NCBI GenBank assembly: GCA_964502145.1
Contig: CAZCVI010000030.1
Span: 17,634 to 81,633 of the forward strand
Length of the DNA: 64,000 nucleotides
Direction: 5' to 3'
Source of the DNA: CAZCVI01 sp964502145
GTDB lineage: Bacteria > Acidobacteriota > Aminicenantia > UBA2199
The notes under the pieces: generated by a model
Databases searched by the model: none
Told to the model about the DNA's origin: nothing
What the model saw: the letters and a program-made list of their open reading frames with translations, nothing else
Shown here: one piece after another, positions 62,978 to 64,000 of the stretch
Numbering within the stretch: position 1 is the stretch's first letter
How the letters are laid out: every line of letters begins with the position of its first letter
Program-made: the position numbers and the translations under genes

Positions 62978-63909
62978 AAAAAATTAAATTATCCCCCTTT
63001 GTGCATAAAGTTAAAGGCAAAACAAACTGGCTTCTGGCTGACTGTTTAAATGGAAGGATATTCCAAATCGCCCCTGAAGGTGATGCCGAGGAATTAAAAA
63101 AACAACTGGTGGATAATGATCTTGCTTTTGAAACAGAGGGTGTTTTACCTTTAAAGTTTCAGGTCTCCCTAAAAAAGTATACAGAGAATTTTATGGTCAG
63201 AGAGCTACAGATACGCCTCACTGGTGTGTGTGAGGAGAATTGTGAAAACTGTGGACAAATTTGTGCTTGCACTAAAGGAAACGGCGATATCTCCGCTGAA
63301 GTGTTATCTCAGATTATCGAGCAATTTAAATTCATCCCGATAGAGCGTGTCCTAATCACCGGCGGTAATCCCTTTGCAAAATGGGATATGATCAAAAAAA
63401 TTAAAGAAGAAATAGCAGCCACAACTTATGCCGTGCTGTTTCTTGGGCAAGTTGAAGAGAAGTGGCAGAAATGTTTGGAGGACACCGGGATTAATCTGAT
63501 CGCAACTACGAATGTCGCTTTGAAAGTCACCCTTGAAAAAATGACCACCGATCCTTTTTCATTTTTTTATAATCAAGAATTTAATCCATGCTGGGGGAAC
63601 AAAATTGCTATAGACTTGGAGGGAAATATAAAACCCTGCCTCTGGTGGCATAAGAGTCTTGGAAATATAAAAACGAATCAAATCAAAAGCATGATTGCAT
63701 CTGGAGATTTTGACATCTATTGGACATTAAAAAAAGATAATATTGAAACCTGCAATGTGTGCGAGTACCGGTATAACTGCTTTGATTGCCGGGTTTCCGT
63801 TGCAAACGAAAACCTCGCGCTTAATGCAAAACTGCCCTGTTGTCAATACGATCCAATCTCAGGAATATGGAACCTACAAGAACGACAAACTAACTGCCCG
63901 ATTGGCTGA
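62974..63909 (+). CDS. Radical SAM/SPASM protein, possible peptide maturase
   Basis: About 311 residues. The core cluster motif is CEENCENC (CxxxCxxC) followed by a GGNPF glycine motif. The C-terminal SPASM region has NPCWGNKIAIDLEGNIKPCLWW, then CNVCEYRYNCFDCR and a late CCQYDP, enough cysteines for auxiliary clusters. An N-terminal stretch (to about 60) reads like the small leader-binding fold found before RiPP maturases. Start 62974 is set by the ATGA overlap and GGAG 9 nt upstream. The stop falls in a CGATTGGCTGAACAGATAC segment also found, non-coding, near 24170 and 61690. The last 90 nt of the window show no further gene. Confidence 0.85.
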   Translation: MKKIKLSPFVHKVKGKTNWLLADCLNGRIFQIAPEGDAEELKKQLVDNDLAFETEGVLPLKFQVSLKKYTENFMVRELQIRLTGVCEENCENCGQICACTKGNGDISAEVLSQIIEQFKFIPIERVLITGGNPFAKWDMIKKIKEEIAATTYAVLFLGQVEEKWQKCLEDTGINLIATTNVALKVTLEKMTTDPFSFFYNQEFNPCWGNKIAIDLEGNIKPCLWWHKSLGNIKTNQIKSMIASGDFDIYWTLKKDNIETCNVCEYRYNCFDCRVSVANENLALNAKLPCCQYDPISGIWNLQERQTNCPIG

Positions 63910-64000
63910 ACAGATACCTTTTGTTTTTACGATAATCGCTCCAGTTCGGTTGTGTCAAGTATTTTGTGTAAATTATTTTCCACATATTTTTGTTGAAAAA

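Noticed and set aside
1..64000. tRNA, rRNA or riboswitch genes
   Set aside because: All gaps above 100 nt were read; none shows cloverleaf, ribosomal or known aptamer features. A covariance-model search would be decisive.

Overview
The window is a bacterial chromosome segment of moderate, AT-leaning composition. No rRNA, tRNA, phage or transposase gene is visible. The mix of genes (large NRPS genes, six-bladed beta-propeller proteins, an LptF-LptG fusion, repeated AAA-ATPase/DUF1703 genes, a heterodisulfide-reductase-like Fe-S membrane protein) suggests an uncultured Gram-negative lineage such as Candidatus Aminicenantes/Acidobacteriota. That placement is inferred from gene content only; LptFG and lipoproteins argue directly for an outer membrane.

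Layout. (1) 1-21.9 kb: a nonribosomal peptide synthetase operon on + (NRPS cut by the left edge, B12-binding radical SAM protein, NRPS with terminal thioesterase). Hand-read adenylation codes give Orn - Ile/Val-like - Ile (with inserted methyltransferase) - Pro - Val - Orn, so the Pro-Val-Orn end resembles gramicidin S. (2) 22-31.3 kb: an accessory island with three near-identical but mosaic AAA-ATPase/PD-(D/E)XK genes, an Rpn-type nuclease gene, a DUF433/DUF5615 toxin-antitoxin pair, a TPR gene remnant and dense repeats. (3) 31.3-42.9 kb: housekeeping and mixed genes (ABC-2 exporter, starch-synthase-like GT5, repeat protein, hemolysin III, S9 peptidase, Fe-S oxidoreductase, beta-propeller protein, recO). 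(4) 43-55.9 kb: a ten-gene minus-strand surface-glycan type cluster with glycosyltransferases, methyltransferases, a radical SAM protein, a lipoprotein and two multi-domain fusions. (5) 56-64 kb: an EAL-HDOD regulator, an LptF-LptG fusion, an EamA permease, and a lipoprotein propeller/radical SAM-SPASM pair.

The most unusual content is non-coding. Seven intergenic elements (H1-H7, about 110-200 bp) are long hairpins whose arms are degenerate 9-bp tandem repeats. Six of them carry all or part of a common terminal inverted repeat near CCTGAATTCACCGCCAA. Three different arm vocabularies (GGGAATnnn, TGGACGATA, TGGACTTAC) sit in this framework. Within each vocabulary the loop occurs in both orientations relative to the flanks, which suggests arm-mediated inversion. 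Three elements have candidate 4-bp target duplications. One runs into a glycosyltransferase gene and supplies its stop codon and a (Met-Gly-x)n tail. A second hairpin class (GATT and CACGAAT vocabularies, also about 9-bp period) is nested and was co-duplicated with the AAA-ATPase genes. Two phased arrays (20 bp at 30.67-31.1 kb, 21 bp at 61.1-61.34 kb) complete the picture. These non-autonomous repeats are the best candidate for an undescribed system here.
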